DNA of 64,000 bases, from contig CBDCMW010000002.1 in the NCBI GenBank assembly GCA_965219165.1, positions 1,922,001 through 1,986,000 of the forward strand, read 5' to 3'. The notes beneath the pieces are model-generated. The model ran no database searches, was not told the origin of the DNA, and was given only the letters and a program-made list of their open reading frames with translations. Of the stretch, positions 43,683 to 51,747 are shown piece by piece. The position numbers and the translations under genes are program-made. The DNA is from Aldehydirespirator sp965219165 (GTDB lineage Bacteria; Actinomycetota; Acidimicrobiia; Acidimicrobiales; Aldehydirespiratoraceae). The first letter of the stretch is position 1, and each line of letters begins with the position of its first letter.

Positions 43683-43795
43683 GAAGAAATCCTGTGGGGC
43701 CGACCGCCCTCCGCGGGCGGGCCGTGTCTGCGACTGCAACGGCTGGCGGCGGTGCTAAGCGAGAGGTGCGGCCCGTCCAACCGGTGGATCCAGGC

Positions 43796-44680
43796 TTAGG
43801 GTTCGAAGGGGCCGCGGCCCATCTGGTCTCGCACGGTGACCACCGGCGGGCTGGTCATCGAGCGGCGAAGCCAGTTCGCCCCGTCCACCACCAGCGTGTG
43901 CCCCGAGATGAACCGACCGTAGGGCGACGCCAGGAAGGTGGCGGCCCACCCCAGCTCCTGGCGCTCCCCCACCCGCAGCGCGGGCTGGCAGACGTCCTTG
44001 TCGCTGGTGCGGTCCAGGCTCGAGCGGATGTCGGTGGTCATGTCCTCGTGGGGGAACAGGCCCGGCACCAGGCAGTTCACCTGGATCCCGTAGGGGCCCC
44101 ACTCCACCGCCAGCGACTCGGTGAGGCTCTTCACGCCAGCCTTGGCCGCGGCCGAGTGGGCGAAGCCCGGGCCTCCGGTCCAGGCGTAGGAGGCGCCGAT
44201 GTTGACCACCGAGCCGGGCGTGCCCGCGGCCAGATGGCGACGCCCCATCTCCCGGGTGCAGTTGAACGTGCCGTTGAGGGTGATGTCCACCACCGTGCGC
44301 CAGGCATTGGGCGACATGTCCTCGGCCGGCACACCGAAGTTGGCCGCCGCGTTGTTCACCAGCACGTCGGGCAGCCCGAAGGCGGCCTCGGCCCTGTCGA
44401 ACGCGGTCGCGACGGATTCCGGGTCGCGGATGTCGCAGACCGCGGTGGCCACGGCGGCGCCGAGCTCCTCCATCGCAGCCCGGCCCGCCTCAAGATGTTC
44501 TTCGGAACGGCTGGCGATCACGATCGCGGCTCCGAGCCGGGCGAACTCCGCCGCAATGGCCTTGCCCAGCCCGGTGCCGCCCCCGGTCACGAGCACGGTG
44601 CGGCCGTCGAAGGTTCCCGGCCGCAGCGCGGTCTCGCCCGCCGGCGGCGGAGGGGGCAGACCGGGCGGCTCAGCCGTCAT
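43796..44680 (-). CDS. Short-chain dehydrogenase/reductase, 2,4-dienoyl-CoA-reductase-like
   Basis: About 294 residues. The cofactor motif is TGGGTGLGKAIA (about 33-44), then NNAAANFGVPAED. The usual YxxxK active site is replaced by HSAAAKAG (Lys kept, Tyr absent), the form found in 2,4-dienoyl-CoA reductases. That points to beta-oxidation of unsaturated acyl-CoAs. Its position next to enoyl-CoA hydratase and acyl-CoA dehydrogenase genes agrees. Start is ATG 44680 or GTG 44692. Confidence 0.84.
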   Translation of the reverse strand: MTAEPPGLPPPPPAGETALRPGTFDGRTVLVTGGGTGLGKAIAAEFARLGAAIVIASRSEEHLEAGRAAMEELGAAVATAVCDIRDPESVATAFDRAEAAFGLPDVLVNNAAANFGVPAEDMSPNAWRTVVDITLNGTFNCTREMGRRHLAAGTPGSVVNIGASYAWTGGPGFAHSAAAKAGVKSLTESLAVEWGPYGIQVNCLVPGLFPHEDMTTDIRSSLDRTSDKDVCQPALRVGERQELGWAATFLASPYGRFISGHTLVVDGANWLRRSMTSPPVVTVRDQMGRGPFEP

Positions 44681-44806
44681 CTCGGCGGGCACGGGGATCG
44701 AGGCGGTCGAGCCAGCGGCGGAGCGAGGTGCCGGGCGAACTTCCCGCAGTCACCCACAACATATGTGGCAGAATCGGGGGAACTTCGCCGAGCGCGGCGG
44801 GCCAAG

Positions 44807-45586
44807 TCAGCTCCCGGTGTAGCGAGGGGTCCTGCCCTCGGCACGCGCCGCCTTCATCTCGGCGAAGTCGTCGCTGCGGTTGAGGAATGTCTGGTAGATC
44901 AGCTCATCGGCCATGGAGGCCCGCTGCTGGGGGCGGGCCAGCTGCGAGATGACCCGCCGGGCCAGCTTCACGGTGACCGCCGGCGCGGCCGCGATGGCCT
45001 CGGCCATGGCCCGGGCCTCGGCGTCGAGGTCGTGGGGAGGCACCACCCGCGACACGATGCCGTGGGCCAGCGCCTCCTCCGCGCTCAGCGTGCGTCCGGT
45101 GAGCACCATGTCGCTGACCAGCCCGTGGCCGCACATCTCGTACAGGACGCTGACGCCGCCGGTGTCGGGGATGACCCCGTGGCCGAGCTCGGGCAGTCTG
45201 AACCGGGCGTCGTCGGCGGCGATGCGGATGTCGCACAGCAGGGCCCGCTGGAACGAGCCGCCCATGGCCCAGCCACCGATGGCCACGATCACCGGAGCGT
45301 CCAGCCCCCACAGCCGCTGGATGCCCTCGTGGCCCCGGACCATCAGCTCGTGGTGGGTGAGCTCGCTGACGTTCGAGCCGATGGCGGACACGTCGCGGCC
45401 GGAGGACCAGCTGCGACCCTCGCCCCGCCACAGGACGGCCCGTACCTCGGGTCGGTGGGCGAGCTCTTCGAGGATCTCGAAGAGCCGGACGTCCATCTCG
45501 TCGTCGAAGGCGTTGTGCTTGGCCGGGTTGTTGTTGGTGATGGTGGCGATGGCGCCGTCGATGTCGAGGCGCACCCGGTCGGTCAT
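44807..45586 (-). CDS. Enoyl-CoA hydratase/isomerase
   Basis: A crotonase-family protein of 259 residues. The oxyanion-hole segments are WSSGRDVSAIG (about 59-69) and IGGWAMGGSFQRALLCDIRIA. The catalytic helix region is LPELGHGVIPDTGG with a Glu at the expected place. It ends RAEGRTPRYTGS. It sits in a lipid-catabolism cluster, between the dienoyl-CoA-reductase-like gene and the MOSC gene. ATG at 45586 chosen as the family start. Confidence 0.87.
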   Translation of the reverse strand: MTDRVRLDIDGAIATITNNNPAKHNAFDDEMDVRLFEILEELAHRPEVRAVLWRGEGRSWSSGRDVSAIGSNVSELTHHELMVRGHEGIQRLWGLDAPVIVAIGGWAMGGSFQRALLCDIRIAADDARFRLPELGHGVIPDTGGVSVLYEMCGHGLVSDMVLTGRTLSAEEALAHGIVSRVVPPHDLDAEARAMAEAIAAAPAVTVKLARRVISQLARPQQRASMADELIYQTFLNRSDDFAEMKAARAEGRTPRYTGS

Positions 45587-45596
45587 GACGGGCTCG

Positions 45597-46064
45597 CTAG
45601 TCCGACGCGGCGGCTTCGAGGAGAGCCGTTCCCAGGTCGACGGCATCGCCGACCGCGATCTCTCCGCCGGCGATCACGCGGCACGCAACCCCGGCCCGGC
45701 CCTTGAGGCTCTCCTGCGCGCCCGGACCGAAGAGCTCCTCCATGAGCGTGCACGGAGCGGCGTCGCGAGCGACCTCCAGCTCGACGGCTCCTATCGACCA
45801 GCGATGGCCGGGGGTGCGGGGCACAGTGTCGGCGGAGATGGTGATGTTGCGCCTGGTGCGGCCCGGTTCGATCGGTCGTCCCGTTCGGGCTGCGGCTTCT
45901 GAGAGTTCGCCAGCGGCTTGCACCGTCAACTGGCGTAGCGATGCGCCGTGGTAGCGATCCCCGACCAGCCCCTTGTCCGCCTCAGCAGTCACCCGGCCCA
46001 CAGGCTTCATCGGCATGTGGCTGGCGGCGGCCAAATGGATCGACTCCACGACGGGCTGGCTCAT
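45597..46064 (-). CDS. MOSC-domain protein
   Basis: A 155-residue single-domain MOSC protein, related to the C-terminal domain of molybdenum cofactor sulfurase. Seen are GLVGDRYHGA, the N-I-T block RRNITISA, and the conserved cysteine in APCTLMEELFGPG near residue 105. The role may be sulfur-carrier or oxime/molybdopterin chemistry; not certain. The gene is 10 bases upstream of the enoyl-CoA hydratase start and probably in one operon. Confidence 0.85.
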   Translation of the reverse strand: MSQPVVESIHLAAASHMPMKPVGRVTAEADKGLVGDRYHGASLRQLTVQAAGELSEAAARTGRPIEPGRTRRNITISADTVPRTPGHRWSIGAVELEVARDAAPCTLMEELFGPGAQESLKGRAGVACRVIAGGEIAVGDAVDLGTALLEAAASD

Positions 46065-46134
46065 GGGTGCTCCTTTGTCGGGATGTCTGGTGGGGTTCGG
46101 ACGCTTTGCCGCGTCCCGTGAGCGCCGCGGCGCG

Positions 46135-47460
46135 CTAGTTCTTCGGCAGCTCGTTGTACGGGGTGTCGCGGGGCGGACCGGGCTCTCTGGGCAGCCCGAG
46201 CACGCGCTCGCCGATGATGTTGCGCTGAACCTGGTCGGTGCCTCCGTAGATCGAGGGCGCCGGCGAGAACAGGGCTAACTCCCCAATGTGGCCCCGGCTC
46301 TGGGCGTCGGAGTCGCCCATGAGCATTCCGTCGGCGCCGATCACCCTCAGTCCGATGTCGCGGAACGAGCGGCTGAGCTCGCTCATGGTGAGCTTGGCGA
46401 TGTTGGGTGCGGCCGCGCTGGCAGAGTCGCCCGCTCCTTGTTCGCTGCGCTCACGGGCCGCTCGGGCCCGGCCGCCGGCCTTGGCCCGCTGGATAGACAG
46501 CCGGTTGATCTCGATGAGGCTGTACAGGCGCATGAGGTCGTCGCGCAGCACCCTGCCGGCGACGGTGCCGTTCTTGCGGGCCAGATCGACCAGCCGCCAC
46601 CACAGGTCGATACCCAGTGACGGCACTCCGTCGAAGTCCTGCATCGATCGGGCGACGAAGTCTCCTGCCCGCTGGCTCAGGACGCCGCCCTTGGGACCGG
46701 GTATGAGCTCCGGGGGTTTGCGCCCCGAGGATCCCAGCGAGGCTCGCTCCACCATCAGCGTGGTGTTGCCCACCCTCCAGCCGTTGTTGAGTCCGCCGAT
46801 CAGGGCGCTGTCGGACACTCGGGCCTCGTCGATGAACACCTCGTTGAACAGGGCCCGGCCGGTCATCTCGGTCAGGGGCCGGACATCCACTCCGGACTGG
46901 TCCATGTCGAACGCGAACCAGGAGATTCCGGCGTGCTTCGGCAGGCTGGGATCGGTGCGGGCCAGGAGCATCCCCCGGTCGGCGACCTGCCCGCCCGAGG
47001 TCCACACCTTCTGGCCGCTGATCACCCATTCGTCGCCGTCGCGCTCGGCCCGGCACTGCAGGCTGGCCAGATCGGAGCCGGCGTTGGGCTCGCTGAAGAG
47101 CTGGCACCATCCCACCCGGCCGTCGAGGATCTCGGGAACGAACTGCTCGATCTGGGTGGGCGTGCCGTGGATGGCGATGGTCGGAGCGGCCAGCATCCGC
47201 CCCAGGCCGCCTGGAGGGCCCAGCACGGCGCGCTCGGCCAGAACCAGAGACACCAGCGCGGCCTGGTCCTGCCCGTAGCCGAGCCCGCCCGCGGGCACCG
47301 GCAGCATCGGGTGGGCGTAGCCGGCCGCGGCCAGCCTGCGCCACCACTGCCCCACCTCGAGGCCCGGATCCCAGTGCTCGTCACAGAAGGCCTCGACCTC
47401 GGCCCGGACCGCGTCGGAGTCGATGTCGGAGGGGGGCGGGGCGGAGGCGGTGTCGGTCAT
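46135..47460 (-). CDS. Acyl-CoA dehydrogenase carrying an in-frame repeat insertion
   Basis: A 441-residue acyl-CoA dehydrogenase. Motifs: WCQLFSEPNAGSDLASL (FAD contact), ISGQKVWTSGGQ (substrate domain), and C-terminal IYGGTDQVQRNIIGERVLGLPREPG. At about residues 331-350 the protein has GRARAARERSEQGAGDSAS, encoded by the dispersed repeat at 46431-46468. The segment is not expected in the family and lies in a loop between two helices of the C-terminal bundle, so the enzyme may tolerate it. It is in a same-strand cluster with the amidohydrolase upstream. Confidence 0.88.
   Translation of the reverse strand: MTDTASAPPPSDIDSDAVRAEVEAFCDEHWDPGLEVGQWWRRLAAAGYAHPMLPVPAGGLGYGQDQAALVSLVLAERAVLGPPGGLGRMLAAPTIAIHGTPTQIEQFVPEILDGRVGWCQLFSEPNAGSDLASLQCRAERDGDEWVISGQKVWTSGGQVADRGMLLARTDPSLPKHAGISWFAFDMDQSGVDVRPLTEMTGRALFNEVFIDEARVSDSALIGGLNNGWRVGNTTLMVERASLGSSGRKPPELIPGPKGGVLSQRAGDFVARSMQDFDGVPSLGIDLWWRLVDLARKNGTVAGRVLRDDLMRLYSLIEINRLSIQRAKAGGRARAARERSEQGAGDSASAAAPNIAKLTMSELSRSFRDIGLRVIGADGMLMGDSDAQSRGHIGELALFSPAPSIYGGTDQVQRNIIGERVLGLPREPGPPRDTPYNELPKN
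46431..46468 (-). repeat. Dispersed repeat, copy B, inside an acyl-CoA dehydrogenase gene
   Basis: Identical to copy A (4951-4987) except for one extra C (CTCCTTG against CTCTTG). Read in the gene frame it gives RARAARERSEQGAG. No stop or frameshift results. Confidence 0.88.
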
Positions 47461-47464
47461 GGCG

Positions 47465-48751
47465 TCAGGTGGGTTGGGGCTCGTTCAGGTGGGCGACGTT
47501 GTCGAGCATGATGCTACGGCGGTCGGCGTCGGAGAAGCCTTTCAGCTCGGCGAGGTAGTCGAGGGGCTCGGGCATCCCCTCGATGTGGGGCCAGTCCGAG
47601 CCGAAGATCACCCGGTCTGCGCCCATGAGCTCGGTCACCTCGTTCACGTCGTCCTCCCAGAACGGGTTGACCCACACGTGGGCCTTGAACGTGTCGATCG
47701 GGTGATCGTCGAACCACCAGTAGTTCTTCTTGGCGACCTGGGAGAATTTGCGGAACATCGGGGCGAGGAAGTCGGAGCCGTTCTCCACCGAGGCCACCCG
47801 CAGGTTGGTGAACCGGTCGTAGAGCTTCTCGAACACCGACTGCATCAGCCAGTCCTGGGCAGCCCGCTCGATGGCGAACGCCCTCAGGTTCGGCCCGCCC
47901 GCCATCCCGGCCCCCAGCCCCGCCGAGGAGAACTCGTCGTCGGCGTAGCCCTGCGATGAGTAGCCCGAGTCCGAGGCGTGGACCACCACCGTGACGCCGG
48001 CGTCGTTGATGCGCTGCCACATGGGGTCGAACGTCGTGTGGAACGGAGAGAGCTGCCCGGTGCGGGTGGTGACGGCCGCGGGTCGCATGACCAGGACCCT
48101 GGCTCCGAGCCCGAGCACCCGGTCCACCTCGTCGCCGGCCGCGGCGGGATCGCCCAACGCGATGTAGGGGGCGCCGAATATCCGGTCCTGGCAGTTGTAG
48201 CCCCAGTCGTCGTACAGCCACCGGTTGAAGGCGCCCATCATGGCCACCACCGCGTCGACGTCCTGGCGGAGCAGCTCCTCGTAGAGCACGCCGAGGGTGG
48301 GGAACAGCCAGACGGCCTGCAGACCCTGGGCGTCCATCACCTCGAGGCGGGCCTGCGGGGCCATGTAGTGGTCGGGCAGCGGCTCCCGGTCGCGCAGCAT
48401 CTCAGCCGGGCTGCGGCCGTCGGGGTTCCCCTTGAAGTAGTCGCGCAGAGCTCCGGGCTTGGCGATCGGGTTCCAGGTGGGGTTGGCCACCGCCCGGGCC
48501 AGCTTGCCGCCCACGAGGTGGTGCTGGCGGCCGCCAATGTCCACCCACTGCACCACCCGGGGCTGCATGCGGGGGTCGACGTGCCGGGTGAAGGCGTCGA
48601 GGGCCTCGTAGTAGTGGTTGTCCGCGTCGAAGGGGCGGTAGCCGAGGTCCTCCGCGGTCGAGGCGACTGCGCCGGACTGGGGGCCGGGCAGTTCGCCGGC
48701 ACCCGTCGGGACCGAGTTGCCGGCGATGCCGGGGAGGTCGTCGGGTGCCAC
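47465..48751 (-). CDS. Amidohydrolase-family metal-dependent hydrolase/decarboxylase (COG2159 type)
   Basis: A TIM-barrel protein of 428 residues. The N-terminal metal motif of this family is altered to FDADNHYYE (D-x-D-x-H type). Later come VVVHASDSG, RVASVENGSDF and the C-terminal FGSDWPHIEGM with the conserved Asp. COG2159 members decarboxylate or hydrolyse ring-derived acids. Its location between acyl-CoA dehydrogenase genes suggests a role in aromatic or sterol breakdown. The start used is GTG 48751. Confidence 0.82.
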   Translation of the reverse strand: MAPDDLPGIAGNSVPTGAGELPGPQSGAVASTAEDLGYRPFDADNHYYEALDAFTRHVDPRMQPRVVQWVDIGGRQHHLVGGKLARAVANPTWNPIAKPGALRDYFKGNPDGRSPAEMLRDREPLPDHYMAPQARLEVMDAQGLQAVWLFPTLGVLYEELLRQDVDAVVAMMGAFNRWLYDDWGYNCQDRIFGAPYIALGDPAAAGDEVDRVLGLGARVLVMRPAAVTTRTGQLSPFHTTFDPMWQRINDAGVTVVVHASDSGYSSQGYADDEFSSAGLGAGMAGGPNLRAFAIERAAQDWLMQSVFEKLYDRFTNLRVASVENGSDFLAPMFRKFSQVAKKNYWWFDDHPIDTFKAHVWVNPFWEDDVNEVTELMGADRVIFGSDWPHIEGMPEPLDYLAELKGFSDADRRSIMLDNVAHLNEPQPT

Positions 48752-48775
48752 GGCGTCACGCTACCGTGTTGGTCG

Positions 48776-49207
48776 ATGCCGCCCAAGACCTTCACCACGG
48801 CCCAGTTGCAGGCCCGCACCCTCAAGCGGGGTGAGAGGGTGAGGCTCGTTTCCGAGCGGCCCGGCGTTGCGGAGGGAACCCAGGGCAAGGTGGCCATGGC
48901 CAACGGATTCACCTGGAATCGCTACTGGGTGAGGCTCGTCGACGGCCGGGTCGTCGGTCACATCGATCACGGCGACCTGGTTCGGACCAAGGACTACGAG
49001 CGGTACCTGGTAGCCCGCGACCGGGAGGCCGACGAGGCCGGGAGGGCCGCGCAAGAGGCGACAGAGGCCGCGGCCACTCCATCGGCTGGCGGGACTGCGG
49101 AGGCAAGCGCGGACGACGCGCCCAGCGAGGCGGTCGTCAACGGGGTGACCGTGCCCGCCTACCTCATCGAGCGCTCGGCCGACGCCAGGACCAGGCTCGG
49201 CGCCTGA
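48776..49207 (+). CDS. Hypothetical small protein with SH3/KOW-like N-terminal domain
   Basis: A 143-residue protein I cannot name. Residues 15-75 look like a small beta-barrel (RGERVRLVSERPGVAEGTQGKV, then NRYWVRLVDGRVVGHIDHGDLVR), in the style of SH3 or KOW folds. The C-terminal half is Ala/Glu-rich and probably unstructured, ending VTVPAYLIERSADARTRLGA, which may be a binding motif. It is divergent from the amidohydrolase and followed by a structured hairpin. Confidence 0.65.
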   Translation: MPPKTFTTAQLQARTLKRGERVRLVSERPGVAEGTQGKVAMANGFTWNRYWVRLVDGRVVGHIDHGDLVRTKDYERYLVARDREADEAGRAAQEATEAAATPSAGGTAEASADDAPSEAVVNGVTVPAYLIERSADARTRLGA

Positions 49208-49238
49208 GGCGAGCCGTGCTACAGTAAGCGTCGGCGAA

Positions 49239-49295
49239 CCGGAGCCGCCCGTCTGGCTCAGCGGTCAAGTGATGCTCTCAGACGGACGACTCCGG
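49239..49295 (+). other. Two-stem inverted-repeat structure (possible small RNA or processed hairpin)
   Basis: Outer stem CCGGAG (49239-49244) pairs with CTCCGG (49290-49295). After 4+4 unpaired bases an inner stem CCGTCTG (49249-49255) pairs with CAGACGG (49279-49285), leaving a 23-base loop containing GGCTCAGCGGTCAAG, reminiscent of a tRNA D-arm. A TACAGT box lies about 20 bases upstream. No U-tract follows, so it is not a standard terminator. Confidence 0.5.
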
Positions 49296-49387
49296 CCAGC
49301 CGTGAGCATACATCAAGCATACTGATATATGATGATGTTGGCTATCGGTCGACTCGCGCGGTCGAAGCCGACGCGAGGGCTTCTTGC

Positions 49388-49937
49388 CTATCCGCCCCAC
49401 TTCCTCAGGCGCCGCATCGCCTCGGCCATGTCGTCGGTGGCGCCCGCGTAGGAGAACCGGGCGTAGCGGTGGCCCTCGGCCGGGTCGAAGTCGATGCCGG
49501 GCGTCACCGATCTCGGCGTTGAGAGCCTGCAGGGCGTTGCGGTAGCAGGGATAGCCCGGCGTGGTCACCACGACCCGGTCACCGGCGTCGAAGGCGGCCA
49601 GGAACGACAGCACGAACGCACCGGATGCGCCGAATGTGACGACGATGCGACCGGCGTCGACATCGGCGCCATACCAGGACTGGTAGTGCGCGGAGATCCG
49701 CTACCTCAGCGTCTCCAGGCCTGCGGCGGTGGTGTACCCGAGCAGGTCCGAGTCCAGTGCGGCCACAGCAGCGCGGATCACGCCCGCGGGCGCGGGCGTG
49801 GACGGCTGGCCCACCTCGAGATGCAGCACTTCGCCCCCGGCGGCGGCGCGCTCTTCTGCGGCCCGCATCACCTCCATGACGTAGAACGGGTTGATCCCGG
49901 ATCGGCGGGACGGCGGCAACGCCACGAACGAGATCAT
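49388..49937 (-). pseudogene. Aminotransferase class I/II pseudogene (internal stop and large internal deletion)
   Basis: The N-terminus is normal: SRRSGINPFYVMEVMRAAEE, then LHLEVGQPSTPAPAGV and GYTTAAGLETLR. An in-frame TAG follows at about 49701. The same frame continues RISAHYQSWYGADVDAGRIVV, then GASGAFVLSFLAAFDAGDRV and TPGYPCYRNALQALN. It then jumps, with a frame change near 49505, to GIDFDPAEGHRYARFSYAGA ... MRRLRKWGG-stop. About 190 residues, including the PLP lysine region, are gone. It is therefore inactive. Confidence 0.85.
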
Positions 49938-49970
49938 GTCACTTGCGCCGTGGGGGTATGGTGTCGGCCC

Positions 49971-50582
49971 GTGGAGGTGTTCGTGTGCGGGATCTGCGGG
50001 GGCTCGGGCGCGGGCAAGACGACTCTCACACGAAGGCTGGTCGAGCGGCTAGGCCCAGGGACCGTGAGCGTGCTGGCTTACGACGCCTACTACCGAGACC
50101 TGTCCCACCTGCCTTTCGCCGAGCGGCGCCGCGGGAACTACGACCACCCCGACTCCTTGGACCGCGACCTGTTCCTTCAGCACCTCGACGCGCTGAGACA
50201 GGGCACCGATGTGGACGTGCCGGTGTACGACTTCGCCACCCATACCCTCAGCGGCCGGTTCCAGCGGGTGGAGGCCGCTCCCCTGCTGCTGGTGGAGGGC
50301 ATCCTGCTGCTGGCGTTCGAGGAAGTGTTGGAGCGACTCGACTACTCGATCTTCATGGACGTGCCCGAAGACGTGAGGCTCAAGCGCCGTATCCATCGGG
50401 ACGTGACCGAGCGGGGCCGGCCCCCCGATCATGTGCGCAGGCAGTTCGCGGCCACCGTCGCGCCCATGCACGACGCCTACGTGCAGCCCAGCCGGCATCG
50501 GGCCGACCGGATCGTCGCCGGCGCCGATACTGACGAGCTGGCCGACGAGCTAATGGCCATGCTGGCACCCGCCATGGCCTAG
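49971..50582 (+). CDS. udk: Uridine kinase-like P-loop kinase
   Basis: A 203-residue nucleoside kinase. The Walker A motif is GGSGAGKTT (10-18). Further features are LAYDAYYRDLSHLP (uridine-binding Asp/Tyr), YDHPDSLDRDLF, PVYDFATHT, and the Arg-rich lid RRIHRDVTERGR. Salvages uridine and cytidine to UMP and CMP. The start is GTG at 49971. The short gap to an upstream TATGGT-like box suggests a leaderless start. Confidence 0.88.
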   Translation: MEVFVCGICGGSGAGKTTLTRRLVERLGPGTVSVLAYDAYYRDLSHLPFAERRRGNYDHPDSLDRDLFLQHLDALRQGTDVDVPVYDFATHTLSGRFQRVEAAPLLLVEGILLLAFEEVLERLDYSIFMDVPEDVRLKRRIHRDVTERGRPPDHVRRQFAATVAPMHDAYVQPSRHRADRIVAGADTDELADELMAMLAPAMA

Positions 50583-50603
50583 AGGCCGAAGAACCTGCAG
50601 AGC

Positions 50604-50897
50604 TCAGGCATCCGCGTAGGCGCTCAGGCCCGGCATGATCTCCTCTACATCTCGTCCGGTGATTTCCAGATAGAGAGCGTCGGCGCAGAGTTCCGCGTCC
50701 TCGGTCCATCTGATGGTCCGGTGCGGCGTCACGCTCACAGACTCGAACACTCCAGGATCGTCCCAAACCTTGAAGACGCCCCGGCCCGCCCTCGATGACA
50801 GATCCACTTCGCCTTCGACGCCGTCGTCGAATCGAACCCACAGCCTGTAGCCGTCCCGTGGCTCCACTTGAAGCGGACGGAGCTGTTCCGAAGCCAT
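50604..50897 (-). CDS. DUF2442-family protein
   Basis: A 97-residue protein with the DUF2442 pattern: PRDGYRLWVRFDDGVEGEVDLS, then a GVFKVWDDPGVFESV block and SVTPHRTIRWTEDAELCADALYLE. Such proteins often pair with DUF4160 proteins in toxin-antitoxin-like loci, but no partner is seen here. The role is unknown. It converges with udk. ATG at 50897 is used. Confidence 0.82.
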   Translation of the reverse strand: MASEQLRPLQVEPRDGYRLWVRFDDGVEGEVDLSSRAGRGVFKVWDDPGVFESVSVTPHRTIRWTEDAELCADALYLEITGRDVEEIMPGLSAYADA

Positions 50898-50997
50898 GTC
50901 AGCCTCCAAGTGCCTGCGCTGGAGCGGGAGCGGCCAGACAACCGCCTGCGCCGGAGCCTACCTGGCGGACGGTAGTCGCGAGATCCTTTTCAGCCGG

Positions 50998-51603
50998 CTA
51001 CAGGGCGACGCCCTCGCCCGCGAGCAGCTTGGCCTTGAGGTCGCCGCCGTAGCCGTAGTTGCCCACTCCCCCGCTGCTGGGCACGACCCGGTGGCACGGA
51101 ACCAGCAGCGGCACCGGGTTGCGGGCCATAGCCGTGCCGACGGCGCGGGCGGCCCTGGGCCGGCCCACGACCGCGGCCAACTCCCCGTAGGTGCGGACCT
51201 CGCCGCGGGGTATGCGGGCGGTAGCTCTGAGAACCTCTTGATGGAACGGAGAGCGCGACGACAGGTCGACGGGAACATCGGTGCGACCGGTGGCGAGGGC
51301 CTCGCTCACCCGGGCCACAAGCTTGGGATCGGGGTCGGGATCAGGCTCGACGTCCTCCCCTGCCTCGTCGCGCATGTAGTCGACGAAACGCCCTGGGTCG
51401 GGCTCGCGGCCGTCCGGCGTGATTTGAAGACCCGACACCCACCCGTTCGAGTGCGCCACGAACACGGGCCCCGCAGGACTGTCGGCCCTGAACCACAAGT
51501 GCGTCTGGCCAGCCCGTTCGTGCATGTCCTCGTCCCGGCGGGCCGGAGCGGACTCGTCGAGGCCGGAGCCGGCGTTCTCTGCTCTGTCGAGATCTGTTCT
51601 CAT
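50998..51603 (-). CDS. ogt: Methylated-DNA-protein-cysteine methyltransferase
   Basis: A 201-residue suicide repair protein that removes alkyl groups from O6-alkylguanine. The active site is PCHRV with Cys170. Before it, FHQEVLRATARIPRGEVRTYGELAAVVGRPRAARAVG-type helix-turn-helix blocks are present in order, with the arginine finger in RAVG. The N-terminal 30 residues are a variable extension. Stands near ung, giving a small DNA repair pair. Confidence 0.93.
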   Translation of the reverse strand: MRTDLDRAENAGSGLDESAPARRDEDMHERAGQTHLWFRADSPAGPVFVAHSNGWVSGLQITPDGREPDPGRFVDYMRDEAGEDVEPDPDPDPKLVARVSEALATGRTDVPVDLSSRSPFHQEVLRATARIPRGEVRTYGELAAVVGRPRAARAVGTAMARNPVPLLVPCHRVVPSSGGVGNYGYGGDLKAKLLAGEGVAL

Positions 51604-51747
51604 GGGGGCAATCTCCGTTCTCCCGTGCTCGAATTACATCGATGAAGGTTCGACTCGGACGGTAACGGGAACGCCTCTGCCGCGCAAGTGATTGTGCAAG
51701 TGACTGTCACGAACCGCGCGCTGCCCCGCGCAAGACCGGGGCTGCGG

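Noticed and set aside
44754..44768. CCACA-5-TGTGG palindrome upstream of the SDR gene as an operator
   Set aside because: Only five-base arms, about 75 bases from the start, and no neighbouring regulator gene.
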